A DNA stretch of 64,000 bases from Microbacterium sp. H83 (lineage in GTDB: Bacteria > Actinomycetota > Actinomycetes > Actinomycetales > Microbacteriaceae), in NCBI RefSeq assembly GCF_001650405.1, contig NZ_LWCU01000034.1, positions 1 through 64,000 of the forward strand. The letters run 5' to 3'. The notes below the pieces were generated by a model, which saw nothing but the letters and a program-made list of their open reading frames with translations, did not search any database and was not told the origin of the DNA. A program made the position numbers and the translations under genes. Every line of letters begins with the position of its first letter. Position 1 is the first letter of the stretch. Below, in pieces: positions 20,318-29,068 of the stretch.

Positions 20318-20910
20318 CAGCATCCGCCCGTCTTCTCATCGTCGGCCCGCAGGGCTCCGGAAAGGGCACGCAGGGCGTCCGCATCGCGGAGTCCTACGGC
20401 ATCCCCGTCGTCTCCACCGGCGACATCTTCCGGGCCAACATCAAGGACGGCACGGACCTCGGTCAGCAGGTCACGGCGATCCTCGATCGCGGCGACCTCG
20501 TCCCCGACGAACTGACGAGCGAGATCGTGCGCGACCGGCTGTCGCAGGACGACGCCGCCACGGGCTTTCTGCTCGACGGCTATCCGCGCAACGCCGCTCA
20601 GGTGACGCACCTCGACGCGTTCCTCGCCGACCGCGGCGAGTCGCTCGATGCGGTGATCCTCCTCGACGTCCCGCGTGAGGAGAGCATCGCCCGCCTGAAG
20701 CTCCGCGCGGCGGAGCAGGGGCGCTCCGACGACACGGAAGAGGCTATCGCGCATCGCCTCGACATCTACGAGCGCGAGACGGCGCCGATCCTCGAGGTCT
20801 ACGGACCGCGCGGCATCGTCGACCGCATCGACGGCGTCGGCTCGCTCGAGGAGATCACCGAGCGCGTGTTCGCCGCCCTCGCGGCGCGCGGCCTGCGTCT
20901 CGCGGCCTGA
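20314..20910 (+). CDS. adk: Adenylate kinase
   Basis: The 198-residue product interconverts ATP, AMP and ADP in the cytoplasm. It has the P-loop GPQGSGKGTQ (about residues 11-20), the AMP-binding STGDIFRANIK, the signature FLLDGYPRN and the lid-region RSDDTEEAIAHRL. The glutamine in GKGTQ and the short lid fit actinobacterial adenylate kinases. The ATG overlaps the secY stop (ATGA). Confidence 0.97.
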   Translation: MTASARLLIVGPQGSGKGTQGVRIAESYGIPVVSTGDIFRANIKDGTDLGQQVTAILDRGDLVPDELTSEIVRDRLSQDDAATGFLLDGYPRNAAQVTHLDAFLADRGESLDAVILLDVPREESIARLKLRAAEQGRSDDTEEAIAHRLDIYERETAPILEVYGPRGIVDRIDGVGSLEEITERVFAALAARGLRLAA

Positions 20911-20920
20911 GCCCCTCGCG

Positions 20921-21769
20921 ATGTTCCGCAAGTCGATCTACAAGAGCGCGGCCCAGCTGCGGGCCATGGTGGAGCCGGGCCTGATCACGGCGGCGGCGCT
21001 GGACGCGGTGCGACCGCTGATCCGTGCGGGCGTCACGACGCTCGAGCTGGATGCCGAGGCGAATCGGGTGATTCTGGCTCGAGGCGCCGAGTCGAACTTC
21101 CAGCTCGTGCGAGGTTACCGCCACACGACCTGCATCTCGGTCAACGAGGAGGTCGTGCACGGCATCCCCGGCGAGCGGATGCTGCAGGCCGGCGACATCG
21201 TGTCGATCGACTGCGGTGCGCAGTACCAGGGCTGGAACGGCGACAGCGCGATCACGGTCGTCGTCCCGGACGACGCGCGGCCCGAGCTCGTCGCGCAGCG
21301 CGCGGAGCTGTCGCGGGTCACCGAAGGATCGATGTGGGCCGGCATCGCCGCGATGGCCACCGCATCGCACATCGGCGATCTCGGAGCGGCCATCCAGGGC
21401 TACATCGAGGCCCAGGGCCCGTCGTCCGTGTCCGGACTGCCCTACGGCATCCTCCGCGAGTACGTCGGCCACGGCATCGGACGCAAGATGCACGAGGCGC
21501 CGAGTGTCTTCAACTATCGCACCCCCGACCCGGGCGCGGAGGTGAAGCCCGGGCTCGTGCTCGCGATCGAGCCGATGGTCACGGCAGGCGGCGAGGAGAC
21601 CTTCGTCGAGGACGATGACTGGACGGTCTCGACGGTCGACGGCACCGACGGCTCCCACTGGGAGCACAGCGTCGCTCGTCACGAGGGCGGCATCTGGGTG
21701 CTCACCGCGCCCGACGGGGGAGCGGCGGGCCTCGCGCCCTTCGGCGTGACCCCGACTCCGATCGCCTGA
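20921..21769 (+). CDS. map: Type I methionine aminopeptidase
   Basis: The 282-residue product removes N-terminal methionine from nascent proteins. The pita-bread metallopeptidase motifs are complete: SIDCGAQYQGWNGDSAITV with the two metal aspartates, GHGIGRKMHEAPSVFNY with the histidine, AIEPMV and HWEHSVARHEGG with the glutamates. It starts 10 bases after adk in the classical secY-adk-map arrangement. Confidence 0.97.
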   Translation: MFRKSIYKSAAQLRAMVEPGLITAAALDAVRPLIRAGVTTLELDAEANRVILARGAESNFQLVRGYRHTTCISVNEEVVHGIPGERMLQAGDIVSIDCGAQYQGWNGDSAITVVVPDDARPELVAQRAELSRVTEGSMWAGIAAMATASHIGDLGAAIQGYIEAQGPSSVSGLPYGILREYVGHGIGRKMHEAPSVFNYRTPDPGAEVKPGLVLAIEPMVTAGGEETFVEDDDWTVSTVDGTDGSHWEHSVARHEGGIWVLTAPDGGAAGLAPFGVTPTPIA

Positions 21770-21931
21770 CCGCCGATCTCCCGACCGCTGTCGTCGCCGC
21801 GCAGGCGGCGATCCCAAGTCACAACTCGCGCATAGCTTTCTTTCGGCAGAATGGATGCATGGGTGTGCATGCACCCCCAAGACTTCACGCCGGGCACGAC
21901 GTCATGCGCGCCCCGACAGAAACGGAAAGCA
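21770..21931 (+). other. Gap between map and the DsbA-like gene
   Basis: This 162-base gap contains a CAGAAT hexamer (21847-21852), a possible -10 without a clear -35, and a perfect 10-base palindrome GTGCATGCAC at about 21864-21873. A frame open from 21851 runs through it but lacks a ribosome binding site and protein-like composition, so the downstream gene is started at 21932. Confidence 0.4.
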
Positions 21932-22600
21932 ATGGCAGCCGCGAAGAGCAACACCAACTGGTTCGTGATCGGGGTGTCGGCCGCCGTCGTGGTCGTGCTC
22001 GCCGTGCTCGCGACCGTCGTCGTGCTTCTGAACAATCGGGCCAACGATCCGGGGGCCACGCCGAAGGCGAACGACTCCTTCAACTCGGAGACCGGAGCGA
22101 TCTCCTTCGGTGACGGGGAGGACGAGGTGTCCGTCTTCGTCGACTTCCAGTGCCCTGTGTGCAAGAGCTTCGAAGAGCAGTTCGGCGAGGCGCTGGAGAC
22201 TGCCTCGGCGGACGGCCGCATCACTCTCTCCTACCACCCGATCGCGATTCTGGACCGCTTCTCGCAGGGCACCGAGTACTCCTCGCGTTCGGCGGGCGCC
22301 GCGGTGTGCGTCGCAGAGTCGAACCCCGAGGTGTATCTCGACTTCGCCAAGGCGCTGTTCGACAACCAGCCCGCCGAGAACTCGTCGGGCCTGGCGAACG
22401 AGCAGCTCGCAGAGTTCGCGACGCAGGTCGGAGCGGACGACGCCGTCTCGTGCATCACGGATGAGACCTATCGGAAGTTCGGCAAGGCCCAGGCACAGAG
22501 CAACGAGATCTCCGGCACGCCCACCGTCGAGGTGAACGGAACGCGGCTCGATCTGCAGAACGAGGCGGACTTCAAGACCTTCACGGACCTGATTAGCTGA
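21932..22600 (+). CDS. Membrane-anchored DsbA-like thioredoxin-fold protein
   Basis: The 222-residue product has a single N-terminal membrane helix (about residues 11-34, FVIGVSAAVVVVLAVLATVV) and an extracytoplasmic thioredoxin fold. The active site is FVDFQCPVCKSF, a CPVC redox pair, and the cis-proline loop reads SGTPTVEVNG. This is the layout of actinobacterial DsbA-like oxidoreductases that make or shuffle disulfides in exported proteins. The ATG at 21932 follows GGAAAG. It lies between map and infA, where other actinobacteria usually have no gene. Two further cysteines (AAVCVAE, VSCITDE) are present and could form a structural disulfide. Confidence 0.85.
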   Translation: MAAAKSNTNWFVIGVSAAVVVVLAVLATVVVLLNNRANDPGATPKANDSFNSETGAISFGDGEDEVSVFVDFQCPVCKSFEEQFGEALETASADGRITLSYHPIAILDRFSQGTEYSSRSAGAAVCVAESNPEVYLDFAKALFDNQPAENSSGLANEQLAEFATQVGADDAVSCITDETYRKFGKAQAQSNEISGTPTVEVNGTRLDLQNEADFKTFTDLIS

Positions 22601-22637
22601 CGATCGCCATAACGGGGGTCCCGGCACCCTGCTCAGG

Positions 22638-22666
22638 TTGCCGGAACTCCCTGCATCGTCTAACAT
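22638..22666 (+). promoter_or_regulatory. Promoter of infA-rpmJ
   Basis: TTGCCG (22638-22643) and TAACAT (22661-22666) are separated by exactly 17 bases. A start near 22673 gives infA a leader of about 100 bases. The -35 lies in the right arm of a short CCGGCA/TGCCGG hairpin that could end the upstream transcript. Confidence 0.7.
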
Positions 22667-22773
22667 AGATCCTTGGTGCCTTGCGCCTTGGTTCGGCGTG
22701 TCTGAACCGGCGAGGCTCCGCAATCCCATCACCCACCGCAGATCGACCGGTCTGCAGAAGCGTCAGCGAGGCT

Positions 22774-22995
22774 ATGGCTAAGAAAGACGGTGTCATCGAG
22801 ATCGAGGGCGTGATCTCCGAGGCTCTGCCCAACGCGATGTTCCGCGTTGAGCTCTCCAACGGACACAAGGTCCTGGCAACGATCTCCGGAAAGATGCGGC
22901 AGAACTACATCCGCATCATCCCCGAGGACCGCGTGGTCGTGGAGCTCAGCCCCTACGACCTCACCCGCGGCCGCATCGTCTACCGCTACCGCTGA
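22774..22995 (+). CDS. infA: Translation initiation factor IF-1
   Basis: The 73-residue product is IF-1, which occupies the ribosomal A site during initiation. The sequence [20 protein letters not shown] and the ending RGRIVYRYR are family standards. An upstream in-frame extension is rejected because it lacks similarity. Confidence 0.98.
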   Translation: MAKKDGVIEIEGVISEALPNAMFRVELSNGHKVLATISGKMRQNYIRIIPEDRVVVELSPYDLTRGRIVYRYR

Positions 22996-23059
22996 TCGGT
23001 CGAGAAGTAACGGCCTGCCCCGCATCGGGGCGGTACGAAGACAGCGAACAGGAAACATC

Positions 23060-23176
23060 ATGAAGGTCAACCCCAGCGTCAAGCCGATCTGCGATCACTG
23101 CAAGGTGATCCGCCGCCACGGCCGCGTCATGGTGATCTGCAAGAGCAACCCGCGTCACAAGCAGCGCCAGGGCTGA
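23060..23176 (+). CDS. rpmJ: 50S ribosomal protein L36
   Basis: The 38-residue product is L36 with the zinc-binding pattern [23 protein letters not shown], three cysteines and one histidine. It is the zinc (C+) form. It lies 64 bases after infA and begins with an RBS AACAGGAAAC. Confidence 0.96.
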   Translation: MKVNPSVKPICDHCKVIRRHGRVMVICKSNPRHKQRQG

Positions 23177-23229
23177 TCGCCCCGCTGCGTGAGCACGGCT
23201 CTCGCAATCTCATAACTCAATACGACACG

Positions 23230-23292
23230 GCAGGATCAGATCCCACTCCGGTGGGGGACACCTCGGGGCGGAGGCCCGAGCACCGATCCTGC
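23230..23292 (+). promoter_or_regulatory. Three-way-junction leader upstream of rpsM
   Basis: GCAGGATC (23230-23237) pairs perfectly with GATCCTGC (23285-23292). It encloses two hairpins: CCCAC/GTGGG (23242-23246 with 23251-23255, TCCG loop) and CTCGGG/CCCGAG (23262-23267 with 23275-23280). The structure ends about 20 bases before the AGGAG ribosome binding site of rpsM. The compact three-way fold at the head of the alpha operon suggests a feedback element for a ribosomal protein, but no known family was recognised. Confidence 0.45.
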
Positions 23293-23323
23293 TCCACACC
23301 TCCACAACATCCAGGAGAACCGC

Positions 23324-23698
<375 letters not shown>

Positions 23699-23729
23699 GC
23701 GCGGCCCTAGGGACTAGGAGAACACTTTC

Positions 23730-24128
23730 ATGGCTGCACCCAAGGCCGCCGCGCGCAAGCCGCGCCGCAAGGAGAAGAAGAACATCGCGCTGGGCCAGGC
23801 CCACATCAAGTCGACGTTCAACAACACCATCGTTTCGATCACCGACCCGTCCGGCGCCGTCATCAGCTGGGCATCGTCGGGTGGCGTGGGCTTCAAGGGC
23901 TCCCGCAAGTCGACGCCGTACGCCGCCGGTATGGCTGCCGAGTCCGCTGCGCGCCAGGCGCAGGAGCACGGCGTCAAGAAGGTCGACGTCTTCGTGAAGG
24001 GTCCCGGCTCCGGCCGCGAGACCGCGATCCGCTCGCTCCAGGCCGCCGGCCTCGAGGTCGGCTCGATCCAGGACGTCACCCCGCAGGCGCACAACGGCTG
24101 CCGCCCGCCGAAGCGTCGTCGCGTCTGA
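23730..24128 (+). CDS. rpsK: 30S ribosomal protein S11
   Basis: The 132-residue product is S11 of the 30S platform. It has [39 protein letters not shown] and [20 protein letters not shown], ending [11 protein letters not shown]. In many actinobacteria rpsD comes next; here a 125-base gap with a strong hairpin precedes rpoA. Confidence 0.98.
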   Translation: MAAPKAAARKPRRKEKKNIALGQAHIKSTFNNTIVSITDPSGAVISWASSGGVGFKGSRKSTPYAAGMAAESAARQAQEHGVKKVDVFVKGPGSGRETAIRSLQAAGLEVGSIQDVTPQAHNGCRPPKRRRV

Positions 24129-24135
24129 CACGGCT

Positions 24136-24167
24136 CATGCGAGGGATGCTCCGGCATCCCTCGCATG
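24136..24167 (+). terminator. 14-bp perfect hairpin between rpsK and rpoA
   Basis: CATGCGAGGGATGC (24136-24149) pairs perfectly with 24154-24167 across a TCCG loop. It starts 8 bases after rpsK. A second small stem GCCCG/CGGGC follows directly. No U-tract is present, so it may attenuate or process the transcript and lower rpoA relative to the ribosomal protein genes. Confidence 0.6.
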
Positions 24168-24253
24168 CCCGTCAGCGGGCACGGACTTCCACAACTCAAG
24201 ACCTCACCCCACCACATGTCATATAGCGGGCATGTGATCGAAAGGAACACAGA

Positions 24254-25243
24254 GTGCTCATTGCACAGCGTCCCACACTGACCGAGGAAAAGATCGTCGA
24301 GAACCGGAGCCGGTTCATCATCGAGCCTCTGGAGCCCGGCTTCGGCTACACGATCGGCAACGCGCTGCGTCGCAGCCTGCTGTCGTCGATCCCCGGCGCC
24401 GCGGTCACCAGCGTTCGCATCGACGGCGTGCTGCACGAGTTCAGCACCATCCCCGGCGTGAAGGAGGATGTCACCGAGATCATCCTCAACATCAAGCAGC
24501 TCGTCGTCTCGAGCGAGCGCGACGAGCCCATCACCGCGTACCTGCGCAAGACCGGTGCCGGCGAAGTGACCGCCGCTGACATCTCGGCTCCGGCCGGTGT
24601 CGAGGTGCACAACCCCGAGCTCGTCATCGCGACCCTCAACGAGACCGCGAAGTTCGAGCTGGAGCTGACGATCGAGCGTGGCCGTGGCTACGTCTCGGCG
24701 ACGCAGAACCGCAACGAGTACGCCGAGGCCGGTCAGATCCCGATCGACTCGATCTACTCGCCCGTGCTCAAGGTCAGCTACCGCGTCGACGCCACGCGTG
24801 CCGGCGAGCGCACCGACTTCGACAAGCTCGTCCTCGACGTCGAGACCAAGTCGGCGATCAGCCCCCGCGACGCCGTCGCGTCGGCTGCGAAGACGCTCAC
24901 CGAGCTGTTCGGTCTCGCCCGCGAGCTGAACGTCGAGGCCGAGGGCATCGAGATCGGCCCGGCGCCGGTGGAGGCTGTGAACTCCAGCGAGCTGTCGATG
25001 CCGATCGAGGACCTCGACCTGTCGGTCCGCTCGTACAACTGCCTGAAGCGTGAGGGCATCAACACCGTGTCGGAGCTCGTCGCCCTCTCGGAGACGCAGC
25101 TCATGAACATCCGCAATTTCGGCCAGAAGTCGGTCGACGAGGTGCGCGACAAGCTCATCTCGCTCGGTCTGTCGCTCAAGGATTCGGTGCCCGGTTTCGA
25201 CGGCGCCCACTTCTACGGCGGCAGCGAAGACGAGTCCTTCTGA
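24254..25243 (+). CDS. rpoA: RNA polymerase alpha subunit
   Basis: The 329-residue product is the RNA polymerase alpha subunit. The N-terminal domain (about residues 1-230) includes [24 protein letters not shown] assembly sequence, and the C-terminal domain (about 250-310) reads [20 protein letters not shown] and [15 protein letters not shown], the DNA- and activator-binding helices. The GTG start at 24254 gives the family N-terminus [14 protein letters not shown]. Confidence 0.98.
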   Translation: MLIAQRPTLTEEKIVENRSRFIIEPLEPGFGYTIGNALRRSLLSSIPGAAVTSVRIDGVLHEFSTIPGVKEDVTEIILNIKQLVVSSERDEPITAYLRKTGAGEVTAADISAPAGVEVHNPELVIATLNETAKFELELTIERGRGYVSATQNRNEYAEAGQIPIDSIYSPVLKVSYRVDATRAGERTDFDKLVLDVETKSAISPRDAVASAAKTLTELFGLARELNVEAEGIEIGPAPVEAVNSSELSMPIEDLDLSVRSYNCLKREGINTVSELVALSETQLMNIRNFGQKSVDEVRDKLISLGLSLKDSVPGFDGAHFYGGSEDESF

Positions 25244-25307
25244 CCCACCCGGATTGTCATCTGGCAGAGGCCAGCTGACCCGACCTTTCCTGACCAGGAG
25301 TTAGATT

Positions 25308-25886
25308 ATGCCCAAGCCCACCAAGGGTCCCCGCCTCGGAGGCGGCCCCGCCCACGAGCGCCTGCTGCTTGCCAACCTCGCGGCGGCTCTGTACACCCAC
25401 AAGTCGATCAAGACGACCGAGACCAAGGCCAAGCGTCTGCGTCCGCTCGCCGAGCGTCTGATCACCTTCGCCAAGCGCGGAGACCTGCACGCTCGCCGTC
25501 GCGTCCTCTCGGTCATCGGTGACAAGGATGTCGTGCACACCCTGTTCACCGAGATCGCGCCCCTCGTCGCTGACCGCGACGGCGGCTACACCCGCATCAC
25601 CAAGGTCGGAAACCGCAAGGGCGACAACGCCCCCATGGCCGTCATCGAGCTCGTCCTCGAGCCCGTGACCCCGAAGACCAAGGCTGCGAAGTCCGCGCCG
25701 AAGGCCGAGAAGGCCGAGAAGCCGGTCGAGGAGGCTCCCGCCGAGGAGACCGCCGCAGACGAGGCTCCCGCCGAGGAGACCGCTGCAGACGGGGCTCCCA
25801 CGGCCGAGGCCGGCGCCGAGTCGCAGGCCGAGGGCGAGGCGGCCGAGGCCGCCGCCGAGGACGCCGTCAAGGACAAGTCCGAGTAA
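25308..25886 (+). CDS. rplQ: 50S ribosomal protein L17 with acidic repeat tail
   Basis: The 192-residue product contains the L17 core in residues 1-120 ([59 protein letters not shown]). The last 70 residues are Ala/Glu/Pro-rich with two near-identical [10 protein letters not shown] units. The tail is acidic, unlike the basic tails of L15 and L29. This is the last gene of the superoperon and is followed by a strong terminator. truA, which often follows rplQ in actinobacteria, is absent. Confidence 0.96.
   Translation: MPKPTKGPRLGGGPAHERLLLANLAAALYTHKSIKTTETKAKRLRPLAERLITFAKRGDLHARRRVLSVIGDKDVVHTLFTEIAPLVADRDGGYTRITKVGNRKGDNAPMAVIELVLEPVTPKTKAAKSAPKAEKAEKPVEEAPAEETAADEAPAEETAADGAPTAEAGAESQAEGEAAEAAAEDAVKDKSE
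25731..25790 (+). repeat. Two tandem 30-base repeats in rplQ
   Basis: Unit 25731-25760 recurs at 25761-25790 with a single C/T difference, and a third partial unit starts at 25791. Each unit encodes [10 protein letters not shown] in the L17 tail. A shorter 9-base direct repeat encoding KAE lies just upstream near 25701-25718. Unequal crossover or slippage should make this tail length-variable between strains. Confidence 0.85.
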
Positions 25887-25903
25887 GCACCTCGCTTCAC
25901 ACG

Positions 25904-25941
25904 ACGAAGCCCGCCGACCCGAGAGGGCCGGCGGGCTTCGT
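25904..25941 (+). terminator. Bidirectional terminator after rplQ
   Basis: ACGAAGCCCGCCG (25904-25916) pairs perfectly with 25929-25941 and is followed by TTGT; on the opposite strand the stem is also followed by T-containing sequence. It separates the convergent rplQ and acyl-CoA ligase genes. Confidence 0.85.
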
Positions 25942-25974
25942 TGTGCCCGGGACGAGCGGCGTCGCTGCCCGACG

Positions 25975-27546
25975 TCAGCGCGCCCTCAGGTCTTTGCGGA
26001 GGATCTTCCCCGACGCCGACTTGGGGATCGCGTCGATGAACTCGACCCGGCGGACCTTCTCGTGCGGCGCGACGTGCGCGGCGACGTGGTCCATCACGGC
26101 GTCGGCGTCGAGGTCGGCTCCCTCCTGGACGACGACGAACGCCTGGGGGACCTCCTGCCCGTCATCGTCCGGGACCCCGATCACGGCGGCGTCGGCGATC
26201 GACGGATGCTCGAGCAGCACCGCCTCGAGCACGGCGGGCGCCACCTGGTAACCCTTGTACTTGATGAGCTCCTTGAGGCGGTCGACGATGCGGAAGACCC
26301 CGTCGTGCGTGACGGTCGCGACGTCGCCGGTGTGCAGCCATCCGTCGGCGTCCAGCATCTCCGCCGTCGCTTCGGGACGGCCGAGGTATCCCGCCATGAC
26401 CTGCGGTCCGCGGATCAGGATCTCCCCGGGCGCGCTCGCGCCCTCGGCGGGCACCGCGACGTCCGTGCCGTCCTCCCCGACGAGGCGCGCCTCGGTGTTC
26501 GCGAGCAGAAGTCCGACCGACGACCGGTCGATGTCGTCGCGGTCGTAGGGGATGGCGTGCGTGACCGGGCTCGTCTCGGTCATCCCGTACCCCTGGCACA
26601 CCGTGCAGTCGAGGCGTGTCGCCACCGCGGTCGCCAGCGCGCCGTCGAGGGGGGCGGCTCCGGAGAACACGACCTTCACGGCCGACGTGTCGTACTCGTC
26701 GACGAGCGGATGCTTCGCCAGAGCCACCGCGATCGGCGGGGCGATGAACACCCAGCTGGTGCGGTGCTCCTGCACGACGCGCAGGAACTCGGTCAGGTCG
26801 AACCGGGGCATCGTCACGAGGGCCGCGCGCTGACGCAGCGCGAAGTTCAGCAGCACCGTCATCCCGTAGATGTGGAAGAACGGCAGCACGGCGAGCACGC
26901 GGTCGTCGTCGCGGAGCGAGATCGTGGAACGGCACTGGCTCACGTTGGCGATGAGATTGCGATGGGTGAGCATCACGCCCTTCGGACGCCCGGTCGTGCC
27001 CGAGGAGTAGGGCAGCACCGCGAGGTGCGTCGCGGGGTCGAACGTGACGTCCGGAGCCGGATGCCCCTCGCCGAGGAGCTGCGGCAGTGACGGATGCCCG
27101 TCTGCGCCGTCGAGCACGATGACGTGATCGTCGGCGAGGCCCACCGATGCGGCAGCGGCCTTCGCCCCGGTGAGGAGCGGCGACACCGTGATGAGCCAGG
27201 TCGCACCGGCATCCGTCAGCTGGTTCGCGATCTCCTCGGGGGTGTAGAGCGAGTTGATGGTCGTCGCGGTGGCCCCCGCGCGCAGGATGCCGTGGAAGAC
27301 CGTCGCGAATGCCGGGACGTTCGGACACAGCACCCCGACGCGCGTCCCGACCTCGACTCCTCGGGCGGCCAGAGCGCCGGCGAAGAGGTCGACCTGTCCG
27401 ATCAGCTGCCGGTAGGTGGTCGTCGCGCCGGTGGTCCCGTCGATGAGTGCGACGGCGTCGAGGCGCTCCTCGTCGACGTCGCCGAACAGGAAGTCGTGGA
27501 TCGAGACCGCGGGGATCTCGACGTCGGGAAAGGAACTGCGCACCAT
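25975..27546 (-). CDS. Acyl-CoA synthetase, 4-coumarate/long-chain type (ANL superfamily)
   Basis: The 523-residue product activates a carboxylic acid with ATP and CoA. It shows the P-loop YSSGTTGRPKG, the A5 motif YGMTETSPVTH, HTGDVATVTHDGVFRIVDRL and KELIKYKGYQVAPAVLE, and the catalytic lysine in SASGKILRKDL, all in 4CL-type order. The substrate is not predictable; arylpropenoate or medium-chain fatty acids are typical. The ATG at 27546 is chosen because GAAGGAAA precedes it; further in-frame codons upstream lack such a site. It is divergent from the TauE-type gene across a region with a palindromic operator candidate. Confidence 0.88.
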   Translation of the reverse strand: MVRSSFPDVEIPAVSIHDFLFGDVDEERLDAVALIDGTTGATTTYRQLIGQVDLFAGALAARGVEVGTRVGVLCPNVPAFATVFHGILRAGATATTINSLYTPEEIANQLTDAGATWLITVSPLLTGAKAAAASVGLADDHVIVLDGADGHPSLPQLLGEGHPAPDVTFDPATHLAVLPYSSGTTGRPKGVMLTHRNLIANVSQCRSTISLRDDDRVLAVLPFFHIYGMTVLLNFALRQRAALVTMPRFDLTEFLRVVQEHRTSWVFIAPPIAVALAKHPLVDEYDTSAVKVVFSGAAPLDGALATAVATRLDCTVCQGYGMTETSPVTHAIPYDRDDIDRSSVGLLLANTEARLVGEDGTDVAVPAEGASAPGEILIRGPQVMAGYLGRPEATAEMLDADGWLHTGDVATVTHDGVFRIVDRLKELIKYKGYQVAPAVLEAVLLEHPSIADAAVIGVPDDDGQEVPQAFVVVQEGADLDADAVMDHVAAHVAPHEKVRRVEFIDAIPKSASGKILRKDLRAR

Positions 27547-27706
27547 GAGATTTCCTTCGATCCGGGTAGTCACCATGCCGATGATGCGATCCAGTGTCGC
27601 ACAGCGGGGCACTGGGTCCCAGAGGCGGTCGCGCCGCTGGTGGTGGGCATGATCCTGAGGGCCGATGGCCGAGGAGCAGCTCCGCAAGGCGCCTGCAGCC
27701 CAGCCA

Positions 27707-27725
27707 GAGCGACCTCAGGTCGCTC
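27707..27725. promoter_or_regulatory. 19-base inverted repeat between divergent genes
   Basis: GAGCGACCT and AGGTCGCTC flank a single C, giving 9-base perfect arms. It sits upstream of the TauE-type gene's -10 and between two divergent genes, a good position for a dimeric repressor site. The regulator is unknown. Confidence 0.45.
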
Positions 27726-27753
27726 CGGGGCAGGTCGGGCGGAGGAGCGGGAG

Positions 27754-27768
27754 TAGGCTGATCCGGTG
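27754..27768 (+). promoter_or_regulatory. Leaderless-type -10 for the TauE-like gene
   Basis: TAGGCT (27754-27759) ends 6 bases before the GTG at 27766, so transcription should begin at or beside the start codon. No Shine-Dalgarno sequence is seen in the gap. Confidence 0.55.
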
Positions 27769-28563
27769 AGTGATGCAGAGACCCTGAGCAGAGGGCCTCG
27801 CGCCTACACGTCGTTCATCGGAATCGGCCTCGTCGCCGGCCTCCTCTCCGGGCTCTTCGGCGTGGGCGGCGGTACGGTGATCGTCCCCCTGCTGGTCCTG
27901 TTCCTGCACTTCAACCAGCGGCTGGGGGCCGGCACGTCCCTGGCGGCGATCGTCCCGACGGCGACCGTCGGCGTCGTGTCCTACGCGATCAACGGCGCGG
28001 TGGCGTGGATTCCCGCGCTCATCCTGGCGGCGGGCGCGGTGGTCGGCGCGCAGATCGGCACCCGACTGCTGCCGCGGATCTCGCAGACCGTGCTCCGATG
28101 GTTCTTCGTCGGCTTCCTCCTCGTGGTGATCGTCAGCCTCTTCCTCGTGGTGCCGTCGCGCGACGCCGAATTCGAGCTGCAGCTGCTGAACGGTCTGGCG
28201 CTCGTCGCGGTCGGCATCGCCACCGGCATCCTCGCCGGACTCATCGGCGTCGGAGGCGGTGTGATCGTCGTGCCGATCCTGATGCTCGCGTTCGGCACGA
28301 GCGACCTCGTCGCCAAGGGCACCTCGCTGCTCATGATGATCCCCACCGCCATCTCCGGCACCATCGGCAATCTCCGCAACCGCAACGTCGACCTCGTCGC
28401 CGCCGCGCTCGTCGGCGTCTCCGCCTGCACCACCACGGCTCTCGGCGCCTGGCTCGCCACGCTGATCGACCCCCTCGCCGGCAACATGCTGTTCGCGGCA
28501 TATCTCGTGGTCATCGCGGTGCAGATGGCGATGAAGGCGATCAAGGGCCGGAAGAAGGGCTGA
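27766..28563 (+). CDS. TauE/SafE (TSUP) family membrane permease
   Basis: The 265-residue product is an eight-helix membrane protein of the TSUP family, usually exporters of sulfite or other sulfur-containing organic anions. It carries the internally duplicated motifs GLLSGLFGVGGGTVIVPLLV (first half) and GILAGLIGVGGGVIVVPILM (second half). The C-terminus is short and basic. The start GTG lacks an RBS, consistent with leaderless translation. Specificity cannot be read from the sequence. Confidence 0.88.
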   Translation: MSDAETLSRGPRAYTSFIGIGLVAGLLSGLFGVGGGTVIVPLLVLFLHFNQRLGAGTSLAAIVPTATVGVVSYAINGAVAWIPALILAAGAVVGAQIGTRLLPRISQTVLRWFFVGFLLVVIVSLFLVVPSRDAEFELQLLNGLALVAVGIATGILAGLIGVGGGVIVVPILMLAFGTSDLVAKGTSLLMMIPTAISGTIGNLRNRNVDLVAAALVGVSACTTTALGAWLATLIDPLAGNMLFAAYLVVIAVQMAMKAIKGRKKG

Positions 28564-28600
28564 CCGCCTTTTCCCCGGCGGGACTGTCAGGAGGCCTCGG

Positions 28601-28615
28601 TAGGATCGAGGGGTG
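28601..28615 (+). promoter_or_regulatory. Leaderless-type -10 for the hot-dog/murB operon
   Basis: TAGGAT (28601-28606) ends 6 bases before the GTG at 28613. The spacer GAGGGG-like sequence could alternatively act as a very short RBS region. Confidence 0.5.
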
Positions 28616-29068
28616 GCAGTGAACCAAGATCTGGTCGGCCGGGAGTTCCCGCCGACGTCCCCGTACCTCGTCGGCCGAGAGAAGGTGCGCGAGTTCGCGC
28701 GCGCCGTGTTCGCCGACGCCCCTCAGCACACCGACGTCGAGGCCGCCAGGGCCGCCGGCTTCGACGACGTCGTGGCGCCGCCCACCTTCGCGATGGTGAT
28801 CCAGGACCTCACGCTGCAGCAGCTGCTGTCTCAGCCGGACTCCGGCATCGTGCTCGCGCGCACGATCCACGCCGAGCAGCGCTTCGCCTACACGCGACCG
28901 ATCGTCGCGGGCGACGAGCTGACCGGCCGGCTGCGGGTCACGGGCATCCGGATGATGGGCGGCAACGCCATGATCACGAGCGAGGCGGAGATCGCGGATG
29001 CCGCGGGCGACCACGTCGTGACCGCGACGAGCGTGCTCCTGGTGGGCGCCGAAGAAGGAGCCGAGTGA
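28613..29068 (+). CDS. MaoC/FAS1-dehydratase-like hot-dog protein (HadA/HadC type)
   Basis: The 151-residue product matches the N-terminal half of MaoC-like dehydratases, as in mycobacterial HadA/HadC: GREFPPTSPYLVGREKVREF followed by VVAPPTFAMVIQDLTLQQL and EQRFAYTRPIVAGDEL. This half lacks the catalytic Asp/His and normally pairs with a HadB-type subunit, which is encoded next. The stop overlaps that gene (TGATG). The pair may dehydrate a 3-hydroxyacyl-thioester; this is inferred from the family. Confidence 0.85.
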   Translation: MAVNQDLVGREFPPTSPYLVGREKVREFARAVFADAPQHTDVEAARAAGFDDVVAPPTFAMVIQDLTLQQLLSQPDSGIVLARTIHAEQRFAYTRPIVAGDELTGRLRVTGIRMMGGNAMITSEAEIADAAGDHVVTATSVLLVGAEEGAE

